Positions 17,629-25,906 of a DNA stretch of 64,000 nt are shown one piece after another. Position numbers and translations under genes: made by a program. The notes below the pieces were generated by a model. That model was not told the DNA's origin. It did not search any database and saw only the letters and a program-made list of their open reading frames with translations. The stretch spans positions 1 through 64,000 of the forward strand of contig NZ_JABVXF010000013.1 in NCBI RefSeq assembly GCF_013349995.1. The letters run 5' to 3'. The stretch comes from Pseudoalteromonas sp. 0303 (GTDB lineage: Bacteria; Pseudomonadota; Gammaproteobacteria; Enterobacterales; Alteromonadaceae). The first letter of the stretch is position 1; every line of letters starts with the position of its first letter.

Positions 17629-18822
17629 ATGCGTATTTGGCAATTAGTTTTAGCGGGTTTATTAGCGTTCAGCTCTCTTGTAAAAGCGGAGCAAGAGCAA
17701 TCTGTGGTACTTATTTCGATAGATGGATTTCGCTGGGATTACATTGAAAAACACCATGCAAAGCACTTAAAAGCAATTAGTGAACAGGGCGTGAGAGCAA
17801 ACAAAATGCGCCCTGTTTATCCGACCAAAACTTTCCCGAATCATTTGTCGATTATTACCGGCTTATTGCCTGTTAATCATGGCATTGTCGAGAACCGCTT
17901 TTGTGATACTGAGCGTAACGACTGCTACAAAATGGGTAAAGGGAAAGACGATAGCACTTGGGTAAATGGCATTCCGCTTTGGAACCTTGCACAAATGCAA
18001 GGCTTAAAAGCCGCCACCTATTTTTGGCCTGAATCAGATGCGCGCTTTAACGGCATGCTACCTGATTACTTTTATCATTATTCAAAACACAGTGATTATC
18101 AAAAGCGTGTTGACCAAATTATTCAGTGGTTGAGTTTGCCAAAAGCACAGCGCCCGCGCTTAGTGATAAGTTATTTTTCGCTGGTCGATAGCATGGGGCA
18201 CGAGTTTGGCCCTAATGCCAAAGAAACTTATGACGCAGTGCAAAAGCTAGATAGTTTAATGGCTAATTTATCGAGCCGTTTAAAAGCGCTTGATGAAAAC
18301 ATTAATTTAGTGATTGTGTCTGATCACGGTATGGCCTCTGTTGATCCAAGCCTTAGTATTAAAATTGATAGCTTGCCACAAGATGAAAACTTCATAGTGC
18401 AAAACACTGGCCCTCGGGTTTTATATTATGCAAAACCAGATAGCAAAGCAGACATCAAGGAGTTCAGCAAAAAGCTTGCTAAAGCCGCAGATGGTCGTTA
18501 CGTCGTACTAAGCGAGCAGCAAAAGCGTGATTATCACTATAATAAAGGCCCGCGCGTTGGCGATATTATTTTACAAACCGACGCACCTAGAGTGTTTACC
18601 GACAGTAAAATGGCCGGTTATTTAGGCACTCATGGTTACGCTTATAGTGAAGATATGGCCGCAACCTTTATCGCCACTGGCCCCGCCTTTAAACAAGGCC
18701 TACGTTTAGACGAAGTAAGTAATTTAGATGTGTACCCGCTGATCGCCAAAATTCTAGGCCTTGAGATTTTAAGCCCAATCGACAGCAACGGTGAAAGTTT
18801 ATGGCCCGCAATTGAGGAGTAG
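17629..18822 (+). CDS. Periplasmic type I phosphodiesterase / nucleotide pyrophosphatase (NPP family)
   Basis: 397 residues. Signal peptide 1-20 (cleavage VKA-EQE). The alkaline-phosphatase-superfamily NPP signature is complete: ISIDGFRWDY (D32), PTKTFPNHLSIITG with the probable nucleophile T68, DSMGHEFGP (Asp and His), VIVSDHGM (Asp-His) and TGTHGY-like GTHGY (His), which together hold two zinc ions. Family members hydrolyse nucleotide pyrophosphates or phosphodiesters such as lysophospholipid head groups in the periplasm. AAAGGG at 17617-17622 is 6 bases before the ATG. Last gene of the operon starting at 12104, so it may act on the same substrates as the GDPD lipoprotein. Specificity not readable. 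Confidence 0.88.
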   Translation: MRIWQLVLAGLLAFSSLVKAEQEQSVVLISIDGFRWDYIEKHHAKHLKAISEQGVRANKMRPVYPTKTFPNHLSIITGLLPVNHGIVENRFCDTERNDCYKMGKGKDDSTWVNGIPLWNLAQMQGLKAATYFWPESDARFNGMLPDYFYHYSKHSDYQKRVDQIIQWLSLPKAQRPRLVISYFSLVDSMGHEFGPNAKETYDAVQKLDSLMANLSSRLKALDENINLVIVSDHGMASVDPSLSIKIDSLPQDENFIVQNTGPRVLYYAKPDSKADIKEFSKKLAKAADGRYVVLSEQQKRDYHYNKGPRVGDIILQTDAPRVFTDSKMAGYLGTHGYAYSEDMAATFIATGPAFKQGLRLDEVSNLDVYPLIAKILGLEILSPIDSNGESLWPAIEE

Positions 18823-18836
18823 GTGTGAGTTGGTGA

Positions 18837-18920
18837 GGGGAAAGAGTAAAGGGGAAAGAGTAAAGGGGAAAGAGTAAAGGGGAAAGAGTAAAGGGGAAAG
18901 AGTAAAGGGGAAAGAGTAAA
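18837..18920. repeat. Six perfect 14-bp tandem copies of GGGGAAAGAGTAAA
   Basis: Units start at 18837, 18851, 18865, 18879, 18893 and 18907 with no mismatch, followed by a seventh GGGG. This is the left arm of composite intergenic repeat copy B, right after the NPP gene. Perfect identity suggests recent slippage expansion. Confidence 0.9.
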
Positions 18921-18994
18921 GGGGTAGGTGCTAGGTGCTAGGTTCTAGGCGCTAGGATGCGATGTAAAATCACTGTTACAGACTCGAAACTCGA

Positions 18995-19002
18995 TAACTT
19001 TC
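18995..19002. repeat. Target site duplication TAACTTTC (left copy)
   Basis: TAACTTTC directly precedes the left inverted repeat; the identical octamer at 20320-20327 directly follows the right one. Eight bases is the usual duplication size for IS256-family elements. Confidence 0.85.
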
Positions 19003-20319
19003 GAGACTGTAACTAATTTTGTGTAATTGCCTATATCTATTTACTCTATAGAAGGGTTAAGGATAGGCAGATGAACATGAATAAGAAAGAACTTGAAGCT
19101 TTCGCAAGGGAAGCCGCCAAAGGGATTAAAACCCCTGAGGACCTAAACGAATTTAGCCAGATGCTCAAGAAAATCACCGTTGAAGCGGCACTAAATGCAG
19201 AGATGGATGAGCATCTAGGTTATGAGAAGCACCATAAATCAACTTCTACAAACAGTCGCAACGGTAAAAGTACTAAACGAGTTAAAACTGAAGATGGTGA
19301 ATTTGAACTCGATACTCCTCGTGACCGTGAAGGCTCCTTTGAGCCAAAGTTGGTCAAAAAGAACCAAACCCGCTTTACGTCCATGGACGATAAAATCCTC
19401 TGGCTTTACGCGCAGGGTATGAGTACTCGTGAAATCGTCAGTGCATTTGATGAATGGTATGGTGCTGAGATATCGCCTACGTTGGTGTCCCGTGTCACGA
19501 ACGCGGTTATTGAGCAGGTAATTGAATGGCAATCTCGCCCTTTAGACGCTATTTACCCTATTGTTTACCTAGACTGTATCGTCGTTAAAGTTCGCCAAGA
19601 TAAACGGGTTATCAACAAGTCCATTTTTCTTGCGTTGGGAATAAATACCGAAGGCCATAAAGAGTTGATGGGAATGTGGATTGCCGAGAATGAAGGTGCC
19701 AAATTCTGGTTAAATGTGCTGACCGAACTTCAACAGCGTGGTGTAGAAGACATCCTCATAGCGTGTGTTGATGGCCTAAAAGGCTTTCCTGATGCAATCA
19801 ATACAGTCTTCCCTCAAACCAACATTCAACTGTGTATTGTGCATATGGTGCGAAATTCATTGAAGTATGTTTCATGGAAAGACTACAAGGCCGTTACAGC
19901 AGATCTCAAGCGCGTTTATCGTTCAGCTACAGAAGATGAAGCCTTACTTGAATTAGAGCGCTTCGGTGATGCCTGGGATAGCCAGTATCCTCAGATTACA
20001 AAATCATGGCGCAATCATTGGCAAAATCTAAATACGCTTTTTAATTATCCTGAGGATATTCGAAAGGCAATCTACACAACCAATGCGATAGAGTCACTTA
20101 ACAGTGTGATTAGGAAAGCCATTAAGAAGCGAAAAATCTTCCCAAGTGATGGCTCAGCAAGAAAGATGGTTTACCTTGCGATTAAAGATGCCAGTAAAAA
20201 ATGGACAATGCCCATTCAAAACTGGCGTCAGGCGATGAGTCGATTTATCATCGAATTCGAGGAACGCCTCGAAAGACATATTAACTAAGTGGCAGTTACA
20301 CAGAATCTGTTACAGGGTC
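19003..20319 (+). mobile_element. Complete IS256-family insertion sequence, 1317 bp
   Basis: Terminal inverted repeats of 29 bp: left 19003-19031 (starts GAGACTGTAAC, ends GTAATTGCC) and right 20291-20319 (complement starts GACCCTGTAAC, ends GTAACTGCC), matching at 23 of 29 positions. One intact transposase gene fills the element, and identical TAACTTTC octamers flank it. Length, single gene, ITR size and 8-bp duplication all fit IS256. The intact duplication and open transposase suggest a fairly recent insertion. Confidence 0.92.
19071..20288 (+). CDS. IS256-family (Mutator-like) transposase
   Basis: 405 residues, full length for the family. Cuts and pastes the surrounding element by a DDE mechanism. 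Visible motifs: N-terminal helical DNA-binding part with EMDEHLGYEKH, the first Asp in IVYLDCIVVKV, the second in LIACVDGLKGFPDAI, the C/H region LCIVHMVRNSLKYV and the catalytic Glu in TTNAIESLNSVIRKA. No stop or frameshift interrupts it. The start ATGAACATG at 19071 lies about 70 bp inside the left end, preceded by AAGGGTTAAGGATAGGCAG, where AAGGA serves as ribosome site. Confidence 0.95.
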   Translation: MNMNKKELEAFAREAAKGIKTPEDLNEFSQMLKKITVEAALNAEMDEHLGYEKHHKSTSTNSRNGKSTKRVKTEDGEFELDTPRDREGSFEPKLVKKNQTRFTSMDDKILWLYAQGMSTREIVSAFDEWYGAEISPTLVSRVTNAVIEQVIEWQSRPLDAIYPIVYLDCIVVKVRQDKRVINKSIFLALGINTEGHKELMGMWIAENEGAKFWLNVLTELQQRGVEDILIACVDGLKGFPDAINTVFPQTNIQLCIVHMVRNSLKYVSWKDYKAVTADLKRVYRSATEDEALLELERFGDAWDSQYPQITKSWRNHWQNLNTLFNYPEDIRKAIYTTNAIESLNSVIRKAIKKRKIFPSDGSARKMVYLAIKDASKKWTMPIQNWRQAMSRFIIEFEERLERHIN

Positions 20320-20372
20320 TAACTTTCCCCTTTCCCCTTTCCCCTTGAAACTAGCAACTCGTACCTCCTAAC

Positions 20373-20909
20373 CTACAACTTCGTTACCCACCCGTATTCA
20401 CCATGGCTTTGAAACTTGTAGCTTTGATTACCTGCATCAAATTGGCCTTGTAGGGTGTTTTCTGTGAGGGTCATCACGGCTTGATGGCCTGTTTTAGTTT
20501 GATCATTGACCTTGCCAAATACACTTCTATCACCATTGCTGGCTTCAATAATGTTACTGATTTCGACGGTGTAGCTAAGGTATTCGTCGATCACTAAAAT
20601 AAAGTGATCGCCAGGTTGTAGGGTTTTAAGGGTGTCTAAATCAAATTCGCTGAATGCGGTGTTTGCTAATTGGTCAGGCAAACGGCCTTGTTTATATAGG
20701 TAATCGTGCGCATGATTAGATAGCTGATTAAGCGGCGCAGTTAAATTCACAATGGGTTGTGGGGCTATTTGGTCGGCTTCTGCTTTGTAAGAGGCAACAA
20801 ACTGCTGTGTGCTGGGTTTTGTTTTAAAACCATCACTTTGAATATGCCACTCATTCAGTGCAAATGCTGTAAGTGGCAGAATGAAGATTAATGCAAGCGT
20901 CCTGTTCAC
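20373..20909 (-). CDS. Secreted protein of unknown function
   Basis: 178 residues. Signal peptide about 1-17 (LALIFILPLTAFA-LNE). No cysteine in the mature part. The central TAFSEFDLDTLKTLQPGDHFIL and VIDEYLSYTVEISNI, and the closing SHGEYGWVTKL, look like a beta-rich domain; the pattern recalls the N-terminal portion of some secreted metalloprotease precursors of marine bacteria, but there is no protease domain here. It could be a stand-alone relative or a remnant. The 3' end abuts the composite repeat carrying the IS element. Low certainty about role, moderate that it is a gene. Confidence 0.6.
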   Translation of the reverse strand: MNRTLALIFILPLTAFALNEWHIQSDGFKTKPSTQQFVASYKAEADQIAPQPIVNLTAPLNQLSNHAHDYLYKQGRLPDQLANTAFSEFDLDTLKTLQPGDHFILVIDEYLSYTVEISNIIEASNGDRSVFGKVNDQTKTGHQAVMTLTENTLQGQFDAGNQSYKFQSHGEYGWVTKL

Positions 20910-21104
20910 ATGTTTCTCTTACGGGTTTTTATGTTAACTCATTGTTAGTTTTTACCTCAAGTTAACAACTCGGTCAATAGTTAATCACTAAGTAGTGGTT
21001 TTTATTATCGTGTCGATAAAATTAATTTGTTTTACTCGGCTCTGAATGCTGAGCATAATCCGCGTTTTTTTGTCACCGAAACTCCAAGACTAGAGGTACC
21101 GACC

Positions 21105-22052
21105 ATGCGCGGGTGGATCATTTATAAAGATAGCCAAGGCTTGTTAAAGCAAGAGACCTATGAAGTAGAACGTTTACTTGCTGCAGCCAAAGAAGAGGGC
21201 ATAGATTTACAAGTTTACTCGCCAGATCAATTTGATTTAACTATTACCCGTGAAGACGGTAAAAGTATCTTAATTGATGGTCAATCTGTTGAACTACCAG
21301 ACTTTGTTATTCCTCGCATGGGTGCAAGTACAACCTATTTTGCATTGGCGATTATTCGCCACCTTGAGCGTTTAGGCGTTTACTGTGTCAATAGCTCGCA
21401 ATCAATCGAAACGGTAAAAGACAAGTTGTTTGCACAGCAAATTCTTGCTGAATGTAATTTACCAACGCCGAATACCATGTTGGTTAAGTTTCCGGTGAAT
21501 ATTGATTTGGTTGAAAAGCAAATTGGCTTTCCAGTGGTTATAAAAACGTTATCGGGCTCGCAGGGCAGTGGCGTATTCTTATCAAAATCAAAAGAAGAGT
21601 TTGATGACTTAATGCAGCTGATTGAGGCGGCAAACCCACAAGCAAACATCATTTTACAGCAGTTTGTTAAGTCGAGTCATGGTCGCGATTTGCGAGTACT
21701 TACTATCGGTGGCCGTGCTGTCGCATGTATGGAACGTAACTCACAGGGTAAAAACTTTAAAGCTAATGTCAGTGCTGGCGGTACCGGTAAGTCATTTCCT
21801 ATCACGCCAGAAATCGAATGGCTTGCAACTCAAACTGCTAACGTGCTTAACCTTGATGTGGCTGGCATCGACTTATTGTTTGATGAGCAGCATTTTAAAA
21901 TTTGTGAAGCAAACTCAAGCCCTGGCTTTGAAGGCTTAGAAGGGGCGTTGGGTATTGATGTAGCCAAAGAGATTTTGCACTTCATTCGCATTCGTTTAGG
22001 TATTTTTGATAAGCCAAAAGTTGTCGAAGAGCCTTGTTTAGAGGCCGTTTAA
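21105..22052 (+). CDS. RimK-like ATP-grasp ligase (alpha-L-glutamate ligase family)
   Basis: 315 residues from the ATG at 21105, favoured over the ATG at 21027 because family homology begins here (MRGWIIYKDSQG) and AGAGGTA lies just upstream. ATP-grasp features: FPVVIKTLSGSQGSGV (phosphate-binding loop), IILQQFVKSSHGRDLRVLTIGG, and the metal-binding VAGIDLLFDEQHFKICEANSSPGFEGLE. RimK-type enzymes add glutamate to protein or peptide carboxyl ends, the classic substrate being ribosomal protein S6; this variant has a longer N-terminal domain than E. coli RimK, so another substrate is possible. Single gene, ended by the terminator at 22061. Confidence 0.85.
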   Translation: MRGWIIYKDSQGLLKQETYEVERLLAAAKEEGIDLQVYSPDQFDLTITREDGKSILIDGQSVELPDFVIPRMGASTTYFALAIIRHLERLGVYCVNSSQSIETVKDKLFAQQILAECNLPTPNTMLVKFPVNIDLVEKQIGFPVVIKTLSGSQGSGVFLSKSKEEFDDLMQLIEAANPQANIILQQFVKSSHGRDLRVLTIGGRAVACMERNSQGKNFKANVSAGGTGKSFPITPEIEWLATQTANVLNLDVAGIDLLFDEQHFKICEANSSPGFEGLEGALGIDVAKEILHFIRIRLGIFDKPKVVEEPCLEAV

Positions 22053-22060
22053 ACTTTCAA

Positions 22061-22086
22061 AAGGCGTGTTTATAACACGCCTTTTT
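22061..22086 (+). terminator. Intrinsic terminator after the RimK-like gene
   Basis: AAGGCGTGTT (22061-22070) pairs perfectly with AACACGCCTT (22074-22083) around loop TAT and is followed by TTT, 9 bases after the stop. Confidence 0.85.
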
Positions 22087-22193
22087 GTTTCATCTGTATA
22101 GTAAATAAATCTTAAAATACTACAAAAGTGTACAGTGCCATCTGGCAAATCATAGGATATGGTAGATTTTTAATTGCCAAGGAGTGTGTGTAC

Positions 22194-23342
22194 ATGAGTC
22201 AGCTCATCAGTCGAGCAACTGCGGGGTTAGTGGCTGTTATTATTGGCTTTACCAGTTCAATCGCGCTTATTTATCAGGTTGTTATGGTGTTAGGTGGCAC
22301 ACCTGATTTAGTTGCCAGCTGGGTGTTAATGCTGGGTCTTGCGATGGGCGTCAGCTCGATTGCGTTGTCTTATTACTACAAAGTGCCCATTCTTATCGCG
22401 TGGTCAACAACCGGAGCGGCACTCCTTATTTCAAGTGCCCAAGGTTATAGCTTAAACCAAGCTGTTGGCGCGTTTATGTTCTCGGCGGCGCTGGTGTTTT
22501 TATCTGGTATTACCGGCGTGTTCGAAAAAATGATGAACAAGATCCCTAGCCAACTGGCCTGTGCCATGCTTGCAGGCGTGTTGGTGAATTTTGGTATTGA
22601 TGTGTTCAACTTTATGAATGAGCTACCTTTAGTCATTGGTTTAATGGTGGCTGTTTATTTATGTGGCAAGCGCTATTTCCCACGCTTTGCTATGCTTGCT
22701 GTGGTTGTGGCGGGATTTTTAATGGCAGGTGTAACAGGACAAATTGATACCTCTAGCTGGCAGTGGAAAATGAGCGAGTTTGCTTATATTGCGCCTGAGT
22801 TTGACTTGAACGCTATGATAAGTGTTGGGTTGCCGCTATTTATTGTGACCATGACGTCGCAAAACTTACCGGGTATTGCTGTTTTAAAAGCGCACCAATA
22901 CAAAGCCCCTGTATCGGCAGCGCTAAATGTAACCGGACTATTAAATGTATTTATTGCACCATTTGGTGGTTATGTCATTAACCTGGCGGCTATAACGGCT
23001 GCCATTTGTATGAGCCCTGAGGCCGATAAAGACCCAAGCAAACGTTATTTGGCAAGCATTGCTGGTGGTGTTTTTTACATTATTATGGCGCTCCTTGCGG
23101 CAACCTTGGTCGGTTTGGTAGCAAGTTTGCCACAGGCATTAATTTTGGCATTGGCGGGTATTGCGCTATTTGCCACTATTGCTAGTAGTTTACAGCAAGC
23201 ATTAACTGAGGCGTATTATACCGAAGCCGCTATCGTGACCTTTTTGGTCACAGCTTCAAACCTAACTTTGTTCTCGGTTGGTTCTGCGTTTTGGGGGATT
23301 GTTGCTGGCACGGTGACTTTGGTTATGACACGTAAAGATTAG
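22194..23342 (+). CDS. benE: BenE-family benzoate/H+ symporter
   Basis: 382 residues. Start taken at 22194, with AAGGAG at 22179-22184, not the upstream ATG-less extension. About 11-12 TM helices; family marks are PILIAWSTTGAALL near the N-terminus (the conserved proton-aromatic acid binding stretch), IPSQLACAMLAGVLVNFGI and TMTSQNLPGIAVLKAHQYK in the middle. BenE proteins import benzoate or similar aromatic acids with protons across the inner membrane. No aromatic-ring catabolic genes are nearby, so the substrate in this organism is unproven. Shares a bidirectional terminator with hemH. Confidence 0.9.
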   Translation: MSQLISRATAGLVAVIIGFTSSIALIYQVVMVLGGTPDLVASWVLMLGLAMGVSSIALSYYYKVPILIAWSTTGAALLISSAQGYSLNQAVGAFMFSAALVFLSGITGVFEKMMNKIPSQLACAMLAGVLVNFGIDVFNFMNELPLVIGLMVAVYLCGKRYFPRFAMLAVVVAGFLMAGVTGQIDTSSWQWKMSEFAYIAPEFDLNAMISVGLPLFIVTMTSQNLPGIAVLKAHQYKAPVSAALNVTGLLNVFIAPFGGYVINLAAITAAICMSPEADKDPSKRYLASIAGGVFYIIMALLAATLVGLVASLPQALILALAGIALFATIASSLQQALTEAYYTEAAIVTFLVTASNLTLFSVGSAFWGIVAGTVTLVMTRKD

Positions 23343-23360
23343 TGACACGCTTCAATATTA

Positions 23361-23402
23361 AAAAAGGCCCTAGTTACTGTATATAATAACTAGGGCCTTT
23401 CG
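23361..23402. terminator. Bidirectional terminator between benE and hemH
   Basis: AAAGGCCCTAGTTA pairs with TAACTAGGGCCTTT (23387-23400) around a short AT loop. A-run on the left and T-run on the right let it serve both converging genes. Confidence 0.85.
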
Positions 23403-24425
23403 TTATTTAAGTAGTGGTTTTATCACTTCAAACATCGCATTGATATGGTCATCACGGGTATTCAATGCAGGTATATAACGGTATTTATCACCGCCTGCAT
23501 GTTCAAAAATTTCGCGATTTTCACCTTCTATTTCTTCTAATGTCTCTAGACAATCGGCACTAAATGCAGGGCTGATGATTGCAATATCTTTAATGCCTTC
23601 AGCTGGGTAGCTTTCGAGTGTTGCGTCTGTGTAAGGCTTTAGCCATTCAGCTTTACCAAAACGGCTTTGGAATGTTGTTACAGCAAAGTCTTTCTCAAAG
23701 CCATGTTTCTCTGCCACTAAACGGGTAGTTTGCATACAAAAACAATAGTATGGGTCGCCGTTTTCTAAAAACTGCTTAGGTGTACCGTGGTACGAAAACA
23801 CCAATTTTTGCGGTGTGCCGTGGGTAGTTAGATCTTCGCTAATGCTAGCAGCTAGGGCATCAATGTAAGTCGGGTTATCGTGATAGCCATTAATAAAGTG
23901 TAGCTCTGGCACCCAGCGCCACTTACGAAGAACATTCGATACAGCATCAAACGTTGAGCCAATAGTAGTGCTTGAATATTGCGGGTACATTGGTAGAACA
24001 ATCACTCGAGTGATGCCTTTTTCGCGCAGCTCTTCAAGGCCCGCTTCAATTGAAGGGTTTCCGTAGCGCATGGCCATGACCACTTCAGTGTCGTGGTGTC
24101 CTTTGTCTTTTAAAAGGGCTGCCAATTTTTTGCTTTGCTCTCGGGTAATATGCGTGAGCGGTGAGCCGTTTTCAGTCCAGATGCTTTTATAAAGTGCTGC
24201 TGAGCGTTTTGGGCGTAAAGTAAGTACAAAGCAATAAAGTATGATCATCCAAATAAAACGTGGGATCTCGACAATTCGAGGGTCTGATAAAAACTCGTGT
24301 AAATAAGTTCTAAGTGCCGCGGTAGTAGGGGCGTCTGGGCTCCCTAAGTTAGTCAGTAAAATGCCCGTTTTTTTGTTGAATCGGCCGTCATGCGGCTTAT
24401 CGGTAATGGCGGAAAATCGCGACAC
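23403..24425 (-). CDS. hemH: Ferrochelatase
   Basis: 340 residues, normal length. Inserts Fe2+ into protoporphyrin IX, the last step of heme synthesis, at the inner face of the membrane. Family motifs: TNLGSPDAPTTAALRTYL and FLSDPRVIE-like DPRIVEIP at the N-terminus, the catalytic His in VFSYHGTPKQFL, and the Glu-rich SADCLETLEEIEGENREIF at the C-terminus. The start is GTG at 24425, with AGGAG 7 bases before it. The extra hydrophobic stretch IWMIILYCFVLTL is common in proteobacterial versions. Transcribed alone. Confidence 0.95.
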   Translation of the reverse strand: MSRFSAITDKPHDGRFNKKTGILLTNLGSPDAPTTAALRTYLHEFLSDPRIVEIPRFIWMIILYCFVLTLRPKRSAALYKSIWTENGSPLTHITREQSKKLAALLKDKGHHDTEVVMAMRYGNPSIEAGLEELREKGITRVIVLPMYPQYSSTTIGSTFDAVSNVLRKWRWVPELHFINGYHDNPTYIDALAASISEDLTTHGTPQKLVFSYHGTPKQFLENGDPYYCFCMQTTRLVAEKHGFEKDFAVTTFQSRFGKAEWLKPYTDATLESYPAEGIKDIAIISPAFSADCLETLEEIEGENREIFEHAGGDKYRYIPALNTRDDHINAMFEVIKPLLK

Positions 24426-24503
24426 TGAGTGCTCCTATATGAAGTAATCGTAATATAAATCACATTGTAACGAAGTAAGCTGATTATGTGATCACTTTAT
24501 TCG

Positions 24504-25811
24504 CTAATTTTTGATCATGATCCTGAAAGGATTCGGTTTTCTTGCTTCAAGTTGCTGCAGTTTTGCAATTGATTTTGCGCCAAATACATGTCCTTTAGGT
24601 AATAACAAGATACCGTCGTAGCTTCTTAGTGCATGTCCAAGTACCATGCCGTTTTTAAGATCTTGAGCCGAGATAATTTTCATGGTGCCGACTTTTTGAT
24701 CGCTCGCACACTTAATCTCTATGTTGTTAAGGGCTTCTAGGATTTTAGGGTGATAATAAGTTCCACTATATAGCTGTAGTTGATCACGTGCTCTTTCAAA
24801 GTCACTTTCGTCTGCGCTCTTGAATTGTTCAAGTGCTAGCCAAAAATCTCTCGCTACCGCTAATATCATAGCTTTTAATGGAATTTCTTTTCCTTTTAGG
24901 CCTTTAGGTTGGCCTGTCCCATTGTAATGTTCGAATTGGTAATAAATCGCCTCAGAGACATCATGTAAATGGGTAGCAGGCATGAGCATTAACTGCGCGG
25001 TACTTGGATGGGTGTAAAAGATTTTTTTTTGGTTTTCGGTTAGTTCTCTTGTTGGCTTTTTATAAAGCTCAGGCTCCATGGCGAGCAAGCCAATTTGTGC
25101 AAGGTAACCTGCCATTTCAGCTCTTTCAATTCGCTGTTTTTCTAAGCCAAGGCTTTGAGCTAGTTGCTTACAAGTTGTGGCGATATTTTGCGCTTGGTTA
25201 CCATCTAGGTAGGGGTTAGCGTTTATAAAGTTATATAAGATTTCGAAGGTGGTACGGTGCTCGTGATTTTTACGCTCGTTGACTTCTTCGAGTTGTTTGA
25301 GCACTTTTCGAATTTGTAACGTACGCTTTTCTACCATTTGCTCAAGGTTGTTGTTTAGCTCTTTTAACTGGCTGTTTTGCGCTTTTATTTTTTGCTCTAA
25401 CTGCTTGTTTTGGCGCTTTAATGAGGTTTTTTCCATGCCATCACTAATATTGCGTAGCAGTAATTCGTTTTGCCATGGCTTTTGGATATAGGCATGGATT
25501 TTACCTTTATTAACGGCGGCAATGGTGTTGTCGATATCTGAGTAACCGGTTAGCAAAATCCGGTGTGGTTCTGGGTCAATATTAAGTGCTTGCGCAAAGA
25601 AGTCGGCGCCGTCCATGTTTGGCATACGCATGTCGCAAATGATCACATCAAAGCTATAAGTAGCCAAAACCTTTAGCCCTTCAAGTGGATCTGAGCAGGC
25701 TTTTGCAGTGATGTTATTCGCTGATAACAGGCGCAAAAGAGTCCTCAAGACGATTTCGTCGTCATCAATGCATAAAACCTGAATATGTTGTTTGCTAACT
25801 TGTTCTGCCAT
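24504..25811 (-). CDS. Response regulator with degenerate (non-catalytic) HD-GYP domain
   Basis: 435 residues. REC domain at about 10-125 with DDDE, phospho-acceptor Asp in FDVIICDMRMPNMDG and YIQKPW; a long coiled coil at 130-185; then an HD-GYP-shaped domain. Its catalytic marks are lost: the HD dyad is AQ (GYLAQIGLL), the HHE motif is QFE (YYQFEHYNGTGQP, so GYP is GQP), and the ADxxDAL Asp is replaced (AVARDFWLAL). It should therefore not hydrolyse c-di-GMP and may act as a phosphorylation-controlled binding protein. Divergent from the histidine kinase at 25907, its likely partner. Confidence 0.85.
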   Translation of the reverse strand: MAEQVSKQHIQVLCIDDDEIVLRTLLRLLSANNITAKACSDPLEGLKVLATYSFDVIICDMRMPNMDGADFFAQALNIDPEPHRILLTGYSDIDNTIAAVNKGKIHAYIQKPWQNELLLRNISDGMEKTSLKRQNKQLEQKIKAQNSQLKELNNNLEQMVEKRTLQIRKVLKQLEEVNERKNHEHRTTFEILYNFINANPYLDGNQAQNIATTCKQLAQSLGLEKQRIERAEMAGYLAQIGLLAMEPELYKKPTRELTENQKKIFYTHPSTAQLMLMPATHLHDVSEAIYYQFEHYNGTGQPKGLKGKEIPLKAMILAVARDFWLALEQFKSADESDFERARDQLQLYSGTYYHPKILEALNNIEIKCASDQKVGTMKIISAQDLKNGMVLGHALRSYDGILLLPKGHVFGAKSIAKLQQLEARKPNPFRIMIKN

Positions 25812-25906
25812 ACAGTTTTACTATGAGTCATCGTTAATCAATAACATAGCTTTAAATCAAGCCTTGTGCTAGGTTTTAAAAGAGACAAACAGAGTTTGAG
25901 ACGAAT

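Larger units (their letters stand above)
18830..20375. repeat. Composite intergenic repeat copy B, split by the IS256-family element
   Basis: Left part 18830-19002: minisatellite, GGTGCTAGG units, GCGATGTAAAATCAC at 18959-18973, then CAGACTCGAAACTCGATAACTTTC. Right part 20320-20375: TAACTTTCCCC, CTTTCCCC units, GAAACTAGCAACTCG. Removing 19003-20327 joins them into an element with the same order as copy A (7690-7880), so the IS landed in a pre-existing repeat. Confidence 0.75.

Noticed and set aside
18837-18920. CRISPR array
   Set aside because: Six direct 14-bp units with no spacers; this is a minisatellite. No cas gene is present.
21027-21104. Longer N-terminus for the RimK-like ligase
   Set aside because: The added 26 residues have no counterpart in the family and the ATG at 21105 has a better ribosome site.
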